Shown here one piece after another: positions 1 to 8,875 of a DNA stretch of 64,000 bases. Origin of the DNA: OFTM10 sp964196195 (GTDB taxonomy: Bacteria; Actinomycetota; Acidimicrobiia; Acidimicrobiales; Aldehydirespiratoraceae); assembly GCA_964196195.1 (NCBI GenBank), contig CAXMSE010000018.1, positions 47,168 to 111,167 of the forward strand, in the 5' to 3' direction. Numbering within the stretch: the stretch's first letter is position 1; each line of letters starts with the position of its first letter. The position numbers and the translations under genes are program-made. A model generated the notes under the pieces. The model was not told the DNA's origin. It saw only the letters and a program-made list of their open reading frames with translations, and did not search any database.

Positions 1-1340
1 TCCACGCCCACGCCGACGGAGGCGCCCTCGCTGTCGACAACGTCGATGTCGAGCCCCAGTGCGGGGACCTGGATCTCACCAGCCCATACCGGCCGGGTCG
101 GGTCGCCGGCCACAAGGCACCCGCAGAGGTCGGTGCCGCCCGACATCGATGCCAGGTGCACGTCGGTCTTCACCGCGTCGTAGACCCACTCGAAGCCCTC
201 CGGCGACAGGGTCGAACCGGTGGAGTTGATCGCTCGCAGCGACGAGAGCTTATGGCTGTCGATCGGGCGGACACCCGCGTTCTGGCAGGCATCGATGAAC
301 TTGGCCGACGTCCCGAACAAGGTGATCCCGACCTCATCGATCAGGTCGAAGAGCCGATTCGCATCGGGATATGTAGGTGCTCCGTCGTACAGGACAATGG
401 CGGCGTCGCTCGCCAAGGCCGACGCCAGCCAGTTCCACATCATCCATCCCGCGGTGGTGAAGTAGAAGACGCGGTCGCCGGGCCGGATGTCGCAGTGCAG
501 GCGCTGCTCCACGAGATGTTTCAGCAGCACTCCCCCGGTGCGGTGGACGATGCACTTCGGCTTGCCAGTGGTGCCCGAAGAGAACAACACATACCAAGGA
601 TGATCGAAGGGCAGAGCCTTGGTGACCACGGCTTGAGCGGGGTGGTCGTCGAGCCAGCCGGGCTCGATCACGACGGTTTGTTGCAGGCTCGGGAGCCCCG
701 CGCTGATCTCGTCGAGACGGCCCAGACAATCACGCTGTTTACCGTTGTAGGTGTAGCCCGGGGCCGCAAAAAGGATGCTCGGCTGGATCTGGCCGAATCG
801 ATCGATCACCCCGTCAGCACCAAAATCGGGAGAAGTGCTGCAGAACACCGCCCCGAGCCCCGCCGCGGCGATCATCACCGCGTAGGTCTCGGGCCGGTTC
901 GGCAGCCAGGCTGCTACCCGATCGCCTTCACCGATGCCGGCCTCCAGAAGGAGGTGTTGGATTCTCCCCACAAGGTCGTGGAGTTCGGCGCGTGTGACAT
1001 CGACCGCCTCTCCATCCTCTCCACGAAAAATGATCGCCAGCTCATCGGTTCGCGAGCCGAGGAGATTCTCGCCCACATTGAGGGTCGCATCCGGGAGGAA
1101 GCGGGTGTGGCGAAACTCCGGGGCTGGCTCGATCAGGCGATCACCCTTGTGGCCCACCACATCGCAGAAGTCCCAGGCCTCGCTCCAGAACCGGCCGGGT
1201 TCGGCTATCGACCAGCGGTGCAGGGCATCGAAATCCGTGATGTCGCCGTAGTGGCGGCCAGAGACCCACGACCGGAATCGAGACAGGTTCGAAGAAGCCA
1301 CCCGCTCCTGATCGGGGGTCCACAAAGGAGCGTGAGTCAT
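1..1340 (-). CDS. Acetoacetate-CoA ligase (acetoacetyl-CoA synthetase), 3' end off window
   Basis: Activates acetoacetate with ATP and CoA in the cytoplasm, linking ketone-body or PHB breakdown to acetyl-CoA. The 446 visible residues begin MTHAPLWTPDQERV, a typical start for this family, and carry the adenylation P-loop YVLFSSGTTGKPK at about residue 247. The TGWMMWN-type segment after it (TAGWMMWNWL) is also typical. The C-terminal third, with the hinge and catalytic Lys, lies beyond the left edge. The ATG at 1340 has no Shine-Dalgarno but sits 7 nt after TACTGT (minus strand), so it is probably leaderless. It is divergent from the acyltransferase gene. Generic acetyl-CoA synthetase is less likely because of the N-terminus. 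Confidence 0.88.
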   Translation of the reverse strand, partial: MTHAPLWTPDQERVASSNLSRFRSWVSGRHYGDITDFDALHRWSIAEPGRFWSEAWDFCDVVGHKGDRLIEPAPEFRHTRFLPDATLNVGENLLGSRTDELAIIFRGEDGEAVDVTRAELHDLVGRIQHLLLEAGIGEGDRVAAWLPNRPETYAVMIAAAGLGAVFCSTSPDFGADGVIDRFGQIQPSILFAAPGYTYNGKQRDCLGRLDEISAGLPSLQQTVVIEPGWLDDHPAQAVVTKALPFDHPWYVLFSSGTTGKPKCIVHRTGGVLLKHLVEQRLHCDIRPGDRVFYFTTAGWMMWNWLASALASDAAIVLYDGAPTYPDANRLFDLIDEVGITLFGTSAKFIDACQNAGVRPIDSHKLSSLRAINSTGSTLSPEGFEWVYDAVKTDVHLASMSGGTDLCGCLVAGDPTRPVWAGEIQVPALGLDIDVVDSEGASVGVGV

Positions 1341-1347
1341 GGCGATC

Positions 1348-1357
1348 ACAGTACGGT
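1348..1357. promoter_or_regulatory. Overlapping divergent -10 elements
   Basis: The ten bases ACAGTACGGT contain TACGGT on the plus strand (1352-1357), exactly 7 nt before GTG 1365, and TACTGT on the minus strand (1353-1348), exactly 7 nt before ATG 1340. The two hexamers share two bases. Both match TANNNT, and neither gene has a ribosome binding site, so both transcripts are probably leaderless and compete for polymerase. Confidence 0.55.
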
Positions 1358-1364
1358 CTTCGAC

Positions 1365-2396
1365 GTGTCGTCGCTTCCTCGGCCCGGTGTTCGTCGCCTG
1401 ATCTCTGTTCCGACGATCCTGGTCGCCGGAACACTCCTGCTCGCGCTCACGCCGCCGGCCGTGATGGTCTTGTGGCTGATCGACCTCGTCCAACTCAACC
1501 AGCGAGGCCGCCTGGTCCGCCTCTGGATGTTCGTCGTGGGGGCCATCTGGGTGGAGATCGCCAGTCTGGCGGGCTGTACATGGCTGTGGGTGACCCATTT
1601 CGGCGGGCGCAGGAACAAGGGCTGGCTGGCGTCCAACTGGAAGGTGGAGTTCTGGTGGTGCAAGTGGCACATGGCCAACTTCCGCCGCTGGACGGCGGTG
1701 CGGATCGTGTACCCCGACCCGGGGGAGACCGAAATCTCCAACTCCATTGTGGTGGCTCGCCACGCCAGTCACGTCGACGCCTTGGCCCCCCTCGATTACA
1801 TCGCCAACATCGCTCATCGTTTCCCGCTCTACACCCTCAAGCAAGAGCTCCAATGGGCTCCCGCCATGGACATCGTGGGCAACCGCACCCACAACGTGTG
1901 GCTCGATCGCGCCCCCGAGCCCGGATCGCCGATGTTTCAACGCGTCGAGAACCTCGCCGCAGTCATCGATACCACCTCCGCAGCGGTGATCTTCCCTGAA
2001 AGCACGTTCTTCAGCGCCGAACGGCGCGATCGCGCCGCCGCGCGCCTCGGCCAGCACCGTCCCGACCTGGAGCAGAGGGCCCGATCGTTGAGGTATCTGC
2101 TTCCTCCCCGACCCGCGGGCACACTGATCCTGCTCAGCGGCGCCCCCGAGGCCGACCTGGTGATCATGGCCAACGTGGGGCTCGAGAACTTCGGATCGAT
2201 CAAGGAGATCATGGCCAACATCGCACTGCCGAAGACGATCGAAGTGAAGCTCTGGCGCCACAATCGGACCGGCCTTCCCACGTCTGAGTACGAGCTCACC
2301 ACGTGGCTTCTCGATCGCTGGGTGGAGATGGACGACTGGATCCACGACCGCCTCACCGCCCGCGCTGCCGCGCTGAAGATCGGAGCCGCTTCATGA
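1365..2396 (+). CDS. Membrane lysophospholipid acyltransferase (PlsC/LPLAT family)
   Basis: 343 residues. Two hydrophobic segments lie at about 10-35 and 45-75. The acyltransferase H-X4-D motif HASHVD follows at about residue 133, and a FPEST motif, the counterpart of FPEGT, at about 210. This is the pattern of 1-acyl-glycerol-3-phosphate acyltransferases, which transfer acyl-CoA to lysophospholipid at the membrane. The real substrate is unknown. I chose GTG 1365 because it is 7 nt after TACGGT. GTG 1332 is in frame but overlaps the divergent gene's start. The stop overlaps the next gene's ATG (ATGA), so the two are translationally coupled. Confidence 0.8.
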   Translation: MSSLPRPGVRRLISVPTILVAGTLLLALTPPAVMVLWLIDLVQLNQRGRLVRLWMFVVGAIWVEIASLAGCTWLWVTHFGGRRNKGWLASNWKVEFWWCKWHMANFRRWTAVRIVYPDPGETEISNSIVVARHASHVDALAPLDYIANIAHRFPLYTLKQELQWAPAMDIVGNRTHNVWLDRAPEPGSPMFQRVENLAAVIDTTSAAVIFPESTFFSAERRDRAAARLGQHRPDLEQRARSLRYLLPPRPAGTLILLSGAPEADLVIMANVGLENFGSIKEIMANIALPKTIEVKLWRHNRTGLPTSEYELTTWLLDRWVEMDDWIHDRLTARAAALKIGAAS

Positions 2397-3187
2397 GCGG
2401 TCACACCGATGTGCTCGCCAGCTCCGCTCTGGTCCTACTGGTCCTGATGGTGGTGGTGTGGCTGATCAGCCTGCCGCTGCGCGACGCCAGCATCGTCGAC
2501 ATCTTCTGGGGGATGGGATTTGTCGTCGTCGCCTGGGTGTCGTGGGCCATCGGCGACGGCGAGACGAATCGTTCCGACCTGCTGGTGGCCATGGTGTCCA
2601 TCTGGGGGGTCCGCCTCACCTTCCACCTCTGGTGGCGCAGCCGCGGCCAACCAGAGGACTACCGCTACCAGTCGATGCGCCGACGGACCGGCGATAGTTT
2701 CGCGATTCGCAGCCTGCTCACCGTGTTCCTGTTTCAGGGACTGCTCATCTGGCTTGTGTCGCTTCCGGTCCAACTCGCGGCAACACCTGCGGGGCCTCGA
2801 GTAAGGGCCGTGGCGGTGGTGGGCGTGGTGGTCTGGGGTATCGGCCTGTTCTTCGAAACAGTGGCCGACTCCCAGCTCGCCAAGTTCAGAGCCGCCGCCG
2901 CCGACGACCACGCGGTGATGGACTGGGGTCTGTGGCGCTATTCGCGACACCCCAACTATTTCGGCGACTTCTGCGTCTGGTGGGGGATCTGGCTGGTGGC
3001 GGCCGACACCCCCGATGCCAGAATAGGCATCGTTGGACCTCTGCTCATGTCGTTCTTGCTGCTCAAGGTCTCAGGAATACCCATCCTCGAACGTGGACTC
3101 CAGCGGCGCCGCGAGGGCTACGACGACTACGCCGCCCGCACGTCCGCGTTCATCCCCCGACCACCGCGATCACCCCGAGCACCATGA
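2393..3187 (+). CDS. DUF1295 / steroid 5-alpha-reductase-like membrane protein
   Basis: 264 residues with about six membrane segments. The C-terminal signature (GLWRYSRHPNYFGDFCVWWG, then ERGLQRRREGYDDY) is the NADPH- or SAM-binding region of the DUF1295/ICMT-like reductase fold. Members reduce steroid or lipid double bonds or are uncharacterised. The start overlaps the acyltransferase stop and its own stop overlaps the next ATG, so it is the middle gene of a three-gene operon. Pairing with an acyltransferase suggests lipid modification, which is inference. Confidence 0.8.
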   Translation: MSGHTDVLASSALVLLVLMVVVWLISLPLRDASIVDIFWGMGFVVVAWVSWAIGDGETNRSDLLVAMVSIWGVRLTFHLWWRSRGQPEDYRYQSMRRRTGDSFAIRSLLTVFLFQGLLIWLVSLPVQLAATPAGPRVRAVAVVGVVVWGIGLFFETVADSQLAKFRAAAADDHAVMDWGLWRYSRHPNYFGDFCVWWGIWLVAADTPDARIGIVGPLLMSFLLLKVSGIPILERGLQRRREGYDDYAARTSAFIPRPPRSPRAP

Positions 3188-3969
3188 CCCCTCCCCCCGC
3201 CGATCCCGCACTGCTCGACTTCGCGGTTGCCCTCGCACGCGAAGCCGGCACCCTCACCCTCGAGTGGTTCCAGAGCAGTGAGCTCACGGTTGATCACAAG
3301 CACGATGGCTCGCCGGTGACCGCCGCCGATCTCGCAGCCGAAACCCTCATCCGCGAGCGGCTCGCCGAGACGTTTCCGGCCGACGGGATCCTCGGTGAGG
3401 AGCACGGCGACCGCGAAGGCACTTCGACCCTTACCTGGGTGATCGACCCGATCGATGGCACCAAGGCCTTCACCCGGGGGGTCCCCCTCTACTCCACCCT
3501 GCTGGCCCTGGTCGACGAACACGGACCGGCTCTCGGGGTCATCCACTTACCGGGGCTCGATGAGACCGTGTGGGCCGGCCGTGGTCTCGGTTGTTTCCGA
3601 AACGGCGTGCCCTGCCGGGTGAGCGAGCGTGCCGCCATCGACGGGGCGGCCGTGATGACCAGTGGATTCGGGTACTGGCCCGACCGCATGCTCCAGCGCG
3701 TGCTCTCCAGCCCTACCGTCCTGAGAACGTGGGGCGACGCCTACGGCTACACCCTGGTCGCCACCGGCCGCGCGGAAGCCATGGTGGATCCGCTCGCCAA
3801 TCCCTGGGACGTGGCTCCCATCGCGGTGATCATCAACGAAGCCGGTGGCCGCTTCAGCACACTCGATGGCTCCGAAGGACCCGAGGCGTGGCGGGGCGGC
3901 TCCGGTGTGGCCACCAACGGCATCCTCCACGACCGCTTGATCGGCTTGCTCAACGACACCATCGGTTGA
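3184..3969 (+). CDS. hisN: Histidinol-phosphatase, inositol-monophosphatase family
   Basis: 261 residues. Metal-binding motifs of the IMPase superfamily are present: GEEHG at about 75, DPIDGTKAF at about 93 and NPWDVAP at about 210. The spacing and the TKAFTRGVPLYSTLLAL segment resemble actinobacterial HisN, which removes phosphate from L-histidinol phosphate in histidine synthesis. An inositol or fructose-1,6-bisphosphate phosphatase role cannot be excluded by sequence. The ATG overlaps the upstream stop (ATGA). The gene ends before a strong hairpin shared with the convergent sigma-factor gene. Confidence 0.82.
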   Translation: MTPPPADPALLDFAVALAREAGTLTLEWFQSSELTVDHKHDGSPVTAADLAAETLIRERLAETFPADGILGEEHGDREGTSTLTWVIDPIDGTKAFTRGVPLYSTLLALVDEHGPALGVIHLPGLDETVWAGRGLGCFRNGVPCRVSERAAIDGAAVMTSGFGYWPDRMLQRVLSSPTVLRTWGDAYGYTLVATGRAEAMVDPLANPWDVAPIAVIINEAGGRFSTLDGSEGPEAWRGGSGVATNGILHDRLIGLLNDTIG

Positions 3970-3989
3970 GCCGACAGAGACGACCTTAC

Positions 3990-4016
3990 TTCTCCGGCCC
4001 CGCGGGGGCCGGAGAA
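3990..4016. terminator. Bidirectional intrinsic terminator
   Basis: TTCTCCGGCCCC-GCG-GGGGCCGGAGAA is a perfect 12-bp stem with a 3-nt loop between the convergent hisN and sigma-factor genes. It is flanked by CTTACT on one side and GAAATTC on the other. The U-tract is weak, as is usual in GC-rich actinomycetes. Confidence 0.75.
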
Positions 4017-4025
4017 GAAATTCAT

Positions 4026-4976
4026 TCAGAACGACAGGCCCACGATTGCAGGAGCGTCGGACTCGATCAGATTGATCTGTTCCATCCGATCGGCGAACTT
4101 CGATGCTTCACCGATGCCCTTGGCATAGGTGGCCTTGCGGCGAGCGACCCGGCCGGTGACGTCGCAGGGGTCGGGAGAGTCGGCGAAATACTGGGCTTCG
4201 ATCCCCTCCTGGAGCATCAACAACGACTCCGAACGCAGCTGGGAGATCCGGGATTCGGTGACTCCGAGGAACTCGGCAAGTTCCTGGGAGGTGCGACCCT
4301 CGAGGAAATAGCCGACCACGACAAGGCGGTGCCTCTCGGGCAGCAGGGAGATCGCGTCTCGGAGGTAGCCGTGCAGCTCTCGGGTCTCAAGCTCCACTGA
4401 GGGTTCGATCGAACTCGCATCGACCAACACATCCACGAGGGTGAGATCCTTCTCTACCTCGTCGTTGGTCTCGTGTTCGAGAGCGAGAACGACACTGCGG
4501 AACATACGGTCCTGGAGCCGGTTGAGTTCGGTCTGGTTCATCCCGAGCGCATCAGCCATCTCTACCTTGTTGGGCACGCGGCCCAGCTCGGTGGCGAGGC
4601 GCTGCTCGGCGTTTTCGAGCTGTCGGGCGAGGTTGCGAACCGAGCGGGGAGCCCAGTCGGCGGCACGAACGGCATCGAGAATGGCACCGCGGATTCGCTG
4701 AGCGGCAAATCGTTCGAAGGGGACACCACGATCCTTGTCGTAGCGACGAGCAGCTTCCACAAGTCCGAGCGCACCGGCGCGGGCCAGTTCATCGCGATCG
4801 ACGTGGCGGGGGAAGTGCACCGCAACCTGGAACACGATGTGTTTCACGAGAGGCAGATTGTGCTCGATCATTTCGGCAAGATCCGCATCCATCGATCCTG
4901 CACCTTGGGATGGCCTCACTCGTCGCCGGCTGGCTCGTGTGGTCCGCATCCTCAACTCATTGTCGCCCTGATTCAT
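4026..4976 (-). CDS. RNA polymerase sigma factor, FliA/WhiG type
   Basis: 316 residues with sigma-70 regions 2 (LVKHIVFQVAVHFPRHVDRDELARAG, quoted in parts: HIVFQVA and VDRDEL), 3 (RVPNKVEMADALGM) and 4 (LLPERHRLVVVGYFLEGRTSQELAEFLGVTESRI, key helix EFLGVTESRISQLR). The layout matches the FliA/WhiG group used for flagella in many bacteria and for sporulation in Streptomyces. No flagellar gene is in the window. ATG 4976 follows GAGGGAGAG at good spacing. Further in-frame ATGs at 4952 and 4892 are possible. The ORF extends upstream to 5168, but that part has poor coding character. Confidence 0.82.
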   Translation of the reverse strand: MNQGDNELRMRTTRASRRRVRPSQGAGSMDADLAEMIEHNLPLVKHIVFQVAVHFPRHVDRDELARAGALGLVEAARRYDKDRGVPFERFAAQRIRGAILDAVRAADWAPRSVRNLARQLENAEQRLATELGRVPNKVEMADALGMNQTELNRLQDRMFRSVVLALEHETNDEVEKDLTLVDVLVDASSIEPSVELETRELHGYLRDAISLLPERHRLVVVGYFLEGRTSQELAEFLGVTESRISQLRSESLLMLQEGIEAQYFADSPDPCDVTGRVARRKATYAKGIGEASKFADRMEQINLIESDAPAIVGLSF

Positions 4977-5173
4977 CGCCCGGTCTCTCCCTCGGGTTTG
5001 TGAAGCGCACTCAATTGCGCACTTCTTCCAGCGGAGAGAGTTTCGGCAGCTTCGTGAACGGCCTTTAGGGATTTCTCGCGAAATAATCTGATTCGCCCAT
5101 ATCGCAGTCGCTTCTGAGAAGTCTCGGTCGAAGACGGAGCCGACTTGATGGCCTCTTTGGCCTATCAAGGCGA

Positions 5174-6166
5174 TCAGACGAAGGTGGCAGCACCCTCGAA
5201 GCGTTCCGGCTTGACGCCTCGCGAGGCCAGCGAGCTCAGCAGATCGACCGGGTCGGCGACCGCAGCGAGCCCGTACGCGCCGGGAACCAGGCCACCGTCG
5301 ATAGCGCGGAGCGCCACAGTGGCCGCCATGGCACCAGCGGCCACTGCCGGCCGCTCGATGGCCCCCAACACCACGACGCGGCGCTCAACGCCGACCCGAC
5401 CACGAAGCTCGACCCGAATGCCACCGATTCCGCCCTCGGGATGGGGTCGACGCAACATCGGGAGAGGCGCAGTGAGCCGATCGCGACGGGTGGCCGCCTG
5501 GCGGGCGGTGACACGTTGAACTCCGGGGAAGTGGGGCACCAGAAGGAGGGCGTCGGGCATGGCGGCCCGATAACAATCACGGCCACCGACCGGATCGGGG
5601 AACCAGACGAGCTCACGACCCGATCCCCCCGTGCGCGACGTCCATCGCCCGTCGCGCCAATCGATCCCGGTGGAGCTGAGGGCGCGGTGGTGCTGGCGAG
5701 CGCAAGATGGGCCCCCCGTTCCCATCTTCGCCACGTGGATCTCATCTACCTCGTCGAACTCCCGCGCCCCATGGCTGGCGAGCAGGCAAGTGAGTCCCGG
5801 CATGAACCCGGCTCCGATCACCGCGGCCACCGAGTGGTAGCGCGCTTCCTGATCCAGTTCGAGCAGGCGGCGAACTTCCGAGGTTTGATTCGACGTGGTG
5901 ATGACAGGTACCGCGGCATGAACCGCGCGCCGAGCGAGCGCCACCTGGGTGCCGGGCGGTGTGGCTATCACCACCGCCGCGGTGTCCGGCTCGATCGAGC
6001 GACCTCCGCCCACCTCGGCGCCGTCGACGAGTGAATCGACAAGTCGATGCAGGCGTGACGGATCCGGATCACGGATCTCCACGGTGTCGATCCGACCGCT
6101 CGAACGGAGCTGGCGAGCGACGCGCGCCCCAGTGGCGCCTGCTCCGAAAAGCACGACCTTGGTCAT
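5174..6166 (-). CDS. NAD(P)-binding saccharopine-dehydrogenase-like protein
   Basis: 330 residues. The N-terminal Rossmann motif VLFGAGATGARVARQL fits GxGxxG, and VVIATPPGTQ and IGAGFMPGL are typical of saccharopine-dehydrogenase or shikimate-dehydrogenase-like folds. The reaction is unknown. It stands alone on the minus strand between the sigma-factor gene and a small membrane protein, with about 200 nt separating it from the sigma start. I cannot name a pathway. Confidence 0.6.
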   Translation of the reverse strand: MTKVVLFGAGATGARVARQLRSSGRIDTVEIRDPDPSRLHRLVDSLVDGAEVGGGRSIEPDTAAVVIATPPGTQVALARRAVHAAVPVITTSNQTSEVRRLLELDQEARYHSVAAVIGAGFMPGLTCLLASHGAREFDEVDEIHVAKMGTGGPSCARQHHRALSSTGIDWRDGRWTSRTGGSGRELVWFPDPVGGRDCYRAAMPDALLLVPHFPGVQRVTARQAATRRDRLTAPLPMLRRPHPEGGIGGIRVELRGRVGVERRVVVLGAIERPAVAAGAMAATVALRAIDGGLVPGAYGLAAVADPVDLLSSLASRGVKPERFEGAATFV

Positions 6167-6184
6167 GGTGTCACAACAATCTGT

Positions 6185-6364
6185 TCAGCTGAGGTCGTCG
6201 CCACGGAGCTCACGCCAACCTCCGGTCTGGGGCGGAACACCCCCGCTTCCTCGAACGCGGATCGCGGCCGCGACAGCTATCCCCGCGCCCACTGCCACCA
6301 GGCTCCGGCGAATCAGGGTGACCAGTCCTCCGCCCAACTCTGCCTCCAATGGTTGTGTGCTCAC
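6185..6364 (-). CDS. Small single-pass membrane protein, unknown function
   Basis: 59 residues from GTG 6364, beginning VSTQPLEAELGGG, with one hydrophobic helix LVTLIRRSLVAVGAGIAVAA and a short hydrophilic tail. GAGG lies about 12 nt upstream. A TTG at 6382 would add six residues. The gene sits between tRNA-Ile and the dehydrogenase-like gene, 18 nt from the latter. It has no recognised family, and a spurious ORF remains possible. Confidence 0.45.
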   Translation of the reverse strand: MSTQPLEAELGGGLVTLIRRSLVAVGAGIAVAAAIRVRGSGGVPPQTGGWRELRGDDLS

Positions 6365-6413
6365 CGTGCCCGACCGCCTCAACCGGATACCAGTCGAGCA
6401 AGGACACGGAGCG

Positions 6414-6487
<74 letters not shown>

Positions 6488-6501
6488 GCGAGGCGAACAC
6501 G

Positions 6502-7314
6502 CTACCGGTCGGGTGGGGTGGTCGCCACCTCTTCGGAGTCGACATCAGAAGAGTCGATTGTGGGCAGAATCGGGATCTCCTCACCCGTGACCGACCGTTC
6601 GGTGGCCAAGGGAAGCTCGAACTCCTCCGGCGCTTGGGGCGGTAGTTGAGCAGGAGGAGGACCGGCGGGCACCTGGGCGCCGGTGGCCCGAGCGATGAGG
6701 CCACGACGAGGACGGATGCGCTTGGGCCGCGGACGAGCCGTCTCCTCCTCGACGACGGTGAAGCGCATGCCTCCGGTGACATCGCTGATGAGGTTGAACA
6801 AAACCGCCATCAAGACGGTAAAGCCCGAGCCGGCCACCACCAGAACCAGGCCTCCGATGGCGCTCGCCCGGAAGATCTGATCTGCGTTGAAGGTGAAACT
6901 CTCCAGCGCGAACAATTCGGTAACAAACTTCTCGATGTTGTCGACAGTGCCGGAACTGACCGCGAGGTTCCAAAGGAGCACACCGGCGATGAGCATGATC
7001 ACCCAGAGGCAGAAATAGAAGATCAGCGAGATCTTGAGGACCGACCACGGCTCGACATGGCGAACCAGACGACGGACCTTGCGGGCCCGGAGCTTGCCTG
7101 CGGTGCGACGATCGCGCCAGGTTGGACGGGAGATCGTGGGCCGAACCATCCGGGGCGGGACTGCCGTGGGAGCAGTGAGGGCCTCATCGAGAGACGCTTC
7201 GACCCCCACGTCGATCGTGCCGGTGTCGTCGTGTTCGTCGGCACCGGGCATCACGAGTTCCTCGCCGGAGGCGAGCTTGAACGTCGCGTCGTCGATCTCG
7301 GGAAGTTCGCTCAT
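6502..7314 (-). CDS. DUF3566 membrane protein
   Basis: 270 residues. The acidic N-terminus is followed by a basic stretch (RKVRRLVRHVEPWSVLKISL) and two membrane helices (FYFCLWVIMLIAGVLLWNLAV, and IGGLVLVVAGSGFTVLMAVLFNLI near its end). A Pro-rich acidic cytoplasmic tail completes it. This is the actinobacterial DUF3566 family found next to gyrA (Rv0007 in M. tuberculosis); its function is not established. I prefer ATG 7314; the ORF extends to a GTG at 7359. TACACT lies 11 nt before the ATG, suggesting a very short leader. Confidence 0.85.
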   Translation of the reverse strand: MSELPEIDDATFKLASGEELVMPGADEHDDTGTIDVGVEASLDEALTAPTAVPPRMVRPTISRPTWRDRRTAGKLRARKVRRLVRHVEPWSVLKISLIFYFCLWVIMLIAGVLLWNLAVSSGTVDNIEKFVTELFALESFTFNADQIFRASAIGGLVLVVAGSGFTVLMAVLFNLISDVTGGMRFTVVEEETARPRPKRIRPRRGLIARATGAQVPAGPPPAQLPPQAPEEFELPLATERSVTGEEIPILPTIDSSDVDSEEVATTPPDR

Positions 7315-7392
7315 GGGCAACGAGAAGTGTACGGGACGCGAACCAAAGGCCTGCTTCACCCTCCGTCTTCGTCCACACGAAAGTTCTTCATC

Positions 7393-8871
7393 TCAACCGG
7401 CGCGTCTCAAGCCGCGGCCGGGCAAGGCACCAGTGTGGGTGGCGTCGCGGACCACCTCGACGCCGTTGACGAATACCGTGCTGATTCCGCTCGGATATTG
7501 GTTGGGGTCTTCGAAGGTGCCGCGATCGATCACCGTTTCGGGATCGAAGACAACCAGATCGGCGTAGTGGCCGACCTCCACCCGGCCGCGGTCCACGAGA
7601 CCGAACACGTCGGCGGAGTAGCTCGTCATCCGCCGAATCGCCTCGGCCATGGAGAGCACCCCCAGCTCTCGGCCGTAGTGGCCGAGCACCCTTGCGAAAG
7701 TGTTGTAGAGCCGGGGATGGGGCTTTCCATCGAGGGTCGGAATGCCATCGGAACCGACCATCGTGGACGGGTGACTCAGCACCGTCTGCACATCTGATTC
7801 GTTCATGCTGTGGATCACCACCGAGGTACCCGCATCCTGCTGGATAACGCGGGCGGCTGCTACCGAAGGGAGCACCTCCCACCGCTGCGCCAGCGTCGCT
7901 ATCGACAGGCCTTCCCATTCGGGCCGGGCCGCGCACGCGGCGACGACCACGTCGTCGCCGCTGGCTTCAGCCTTGCCGTCGTCGCCGAACATTTCGTTTT
8001 GCACCACCGCGGCCAACGAGGTGCTCCCGGCTGTGTAGGGATATTGATCGGCGTGCACGACCTGGCCTCGCCTCTGGGCAGTCTCGATGAGCCCGAGAGA
8101 TTCCGACACGAGCCCCCAGTTGGCCCTGCCGGTGACCTTGTGGTGAGAGATCTGCACCGCCACTTCGGCCTCCGATCCAATCCGAATGGCCTCACTCACA
8201 GCATCGAGCAAGCCCGCTCCCTCGTCGCGAATGTGGCTCGCGTAGATTCCTTCGACCCCGCTCATGATCGAGGCGAGTTCGATGAGCTCCTCGGTCGCCG
8301 CGTAGCGACCCGGTTCGTAGATGAGCCCGGTGGACATGCCCAACACGCCGGCCTCGAGCCCCTCTTCCACGACGCTCTTCATCGCTCTCATCTCGCGCTC
8401 GTCGGGTGGGCGCCGCTCGGTTCCCATCGCGGCGAGACGTATGGTGCCGTGGCCGGCGAGAACCCCGACGTTGACGCCGGGAGGATGCTGCTCGAGATGG
8501 CGGAGGTAGCCGGCGAAACCCTCGTAGACGGGAAACACATCGTTGGGGTGAAACATCCTCGCCATCGACGAGGCGGCCTCCCATGGCGCGGCTCCGAATC
8601 CACAGTTGCCCACGATGCACGTTGTCACCCCTCCGCGCGACTTGAAACTCATGTCGGGGTGGACGAGGGCGGCGAAGTCATCGTGGGTGTGTACATCGAT
8701 GAACCCGGGAGCAAGGGCCATGCCCGTGCCATCGAGCTCCACCTCCGCATCGCCAATAACCGTTCCGATCTCGGCGATGAACTCACCTTCGATCAACACA
8801 TCGGCAGGGAAGGGTGGCCCCCCGGATCCATCGAAGACGGTGGTGTTGCGGATCACGCTGGAACTGGGCAC
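7393..8871 (-). CDS. N-acyl-D-amino-acid deacylase / D-aminoacylase (amidohydrolase)
   Basis: 492 residues. Amidohydrolase metal motifs are visible: FIDVHTHDD (HxH), the family Cys in IVGNCGFG, GHGTIR, YASHIRDEG, HHKVTG and VGSDGI near the C-terminus. It should hydrolyse N-acyl-D-amino acids or a related cyclic amide in the cytoplasm. GTG 8871 lies just after the upstream stop, with GGAGGTGA about 14 nt before it. GTG 8889, overlapping that gene, is the alternative. The overlap or near-overlap implies an operon with the TadE-like gene. Confidence 0.82.
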   Translation of the reverse strand: MPSSSVIRNTTVFDGSGGPPFPADVLIEGEFIAEIGTVIGDAEVELDGTGMALAPGFIDVHTHDDFAALVHPDMSFKSRGGVTTCIVGNCGFGAAPWEAASSMARMFHPNDVFPVYEGFAGYLRHLEQHPPGVNVGVLAGHGTIRLAAMGTERRPPDEREMRAMKSVVEEGLEAGVLGMSTGLIYEPGRYAATEELIELASIMSGVEGIYASHIRDEGAGLLDAVSEAIRIGSEAEVAVQISHHKVTGRANWGLVSESLGLIETAQRRGQVVHADQYPYTAGSTSLAAVVQNEMFGDDGKAEASGDDVVVAACAARPEWEGLSIATLAQRWEVLPSVAAARVIQQDAGTSVVIHSMNESDVQTVLSHPSTMVGSDGIPTLDGKPHPRLYNTFARVLGHYGRELGVLSMAEAIRRMTSYSADVFGLVDRGRVEVGHYADLVVFDPETVIDRGTFEDPNQYPSGISTVFVNGVEVVRDATHTGALPGRGLRRAG

Positions 8872-8875
8872 CCGC

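Noticed and set aside
156..1331. N-terminal part of a 746-aa plus-strand frame running to 2396
   Set aside because: The opposite strand encodes a clear acetoacetyl-CoA ligase; only the part from 1365 has acyltransferase motifs.
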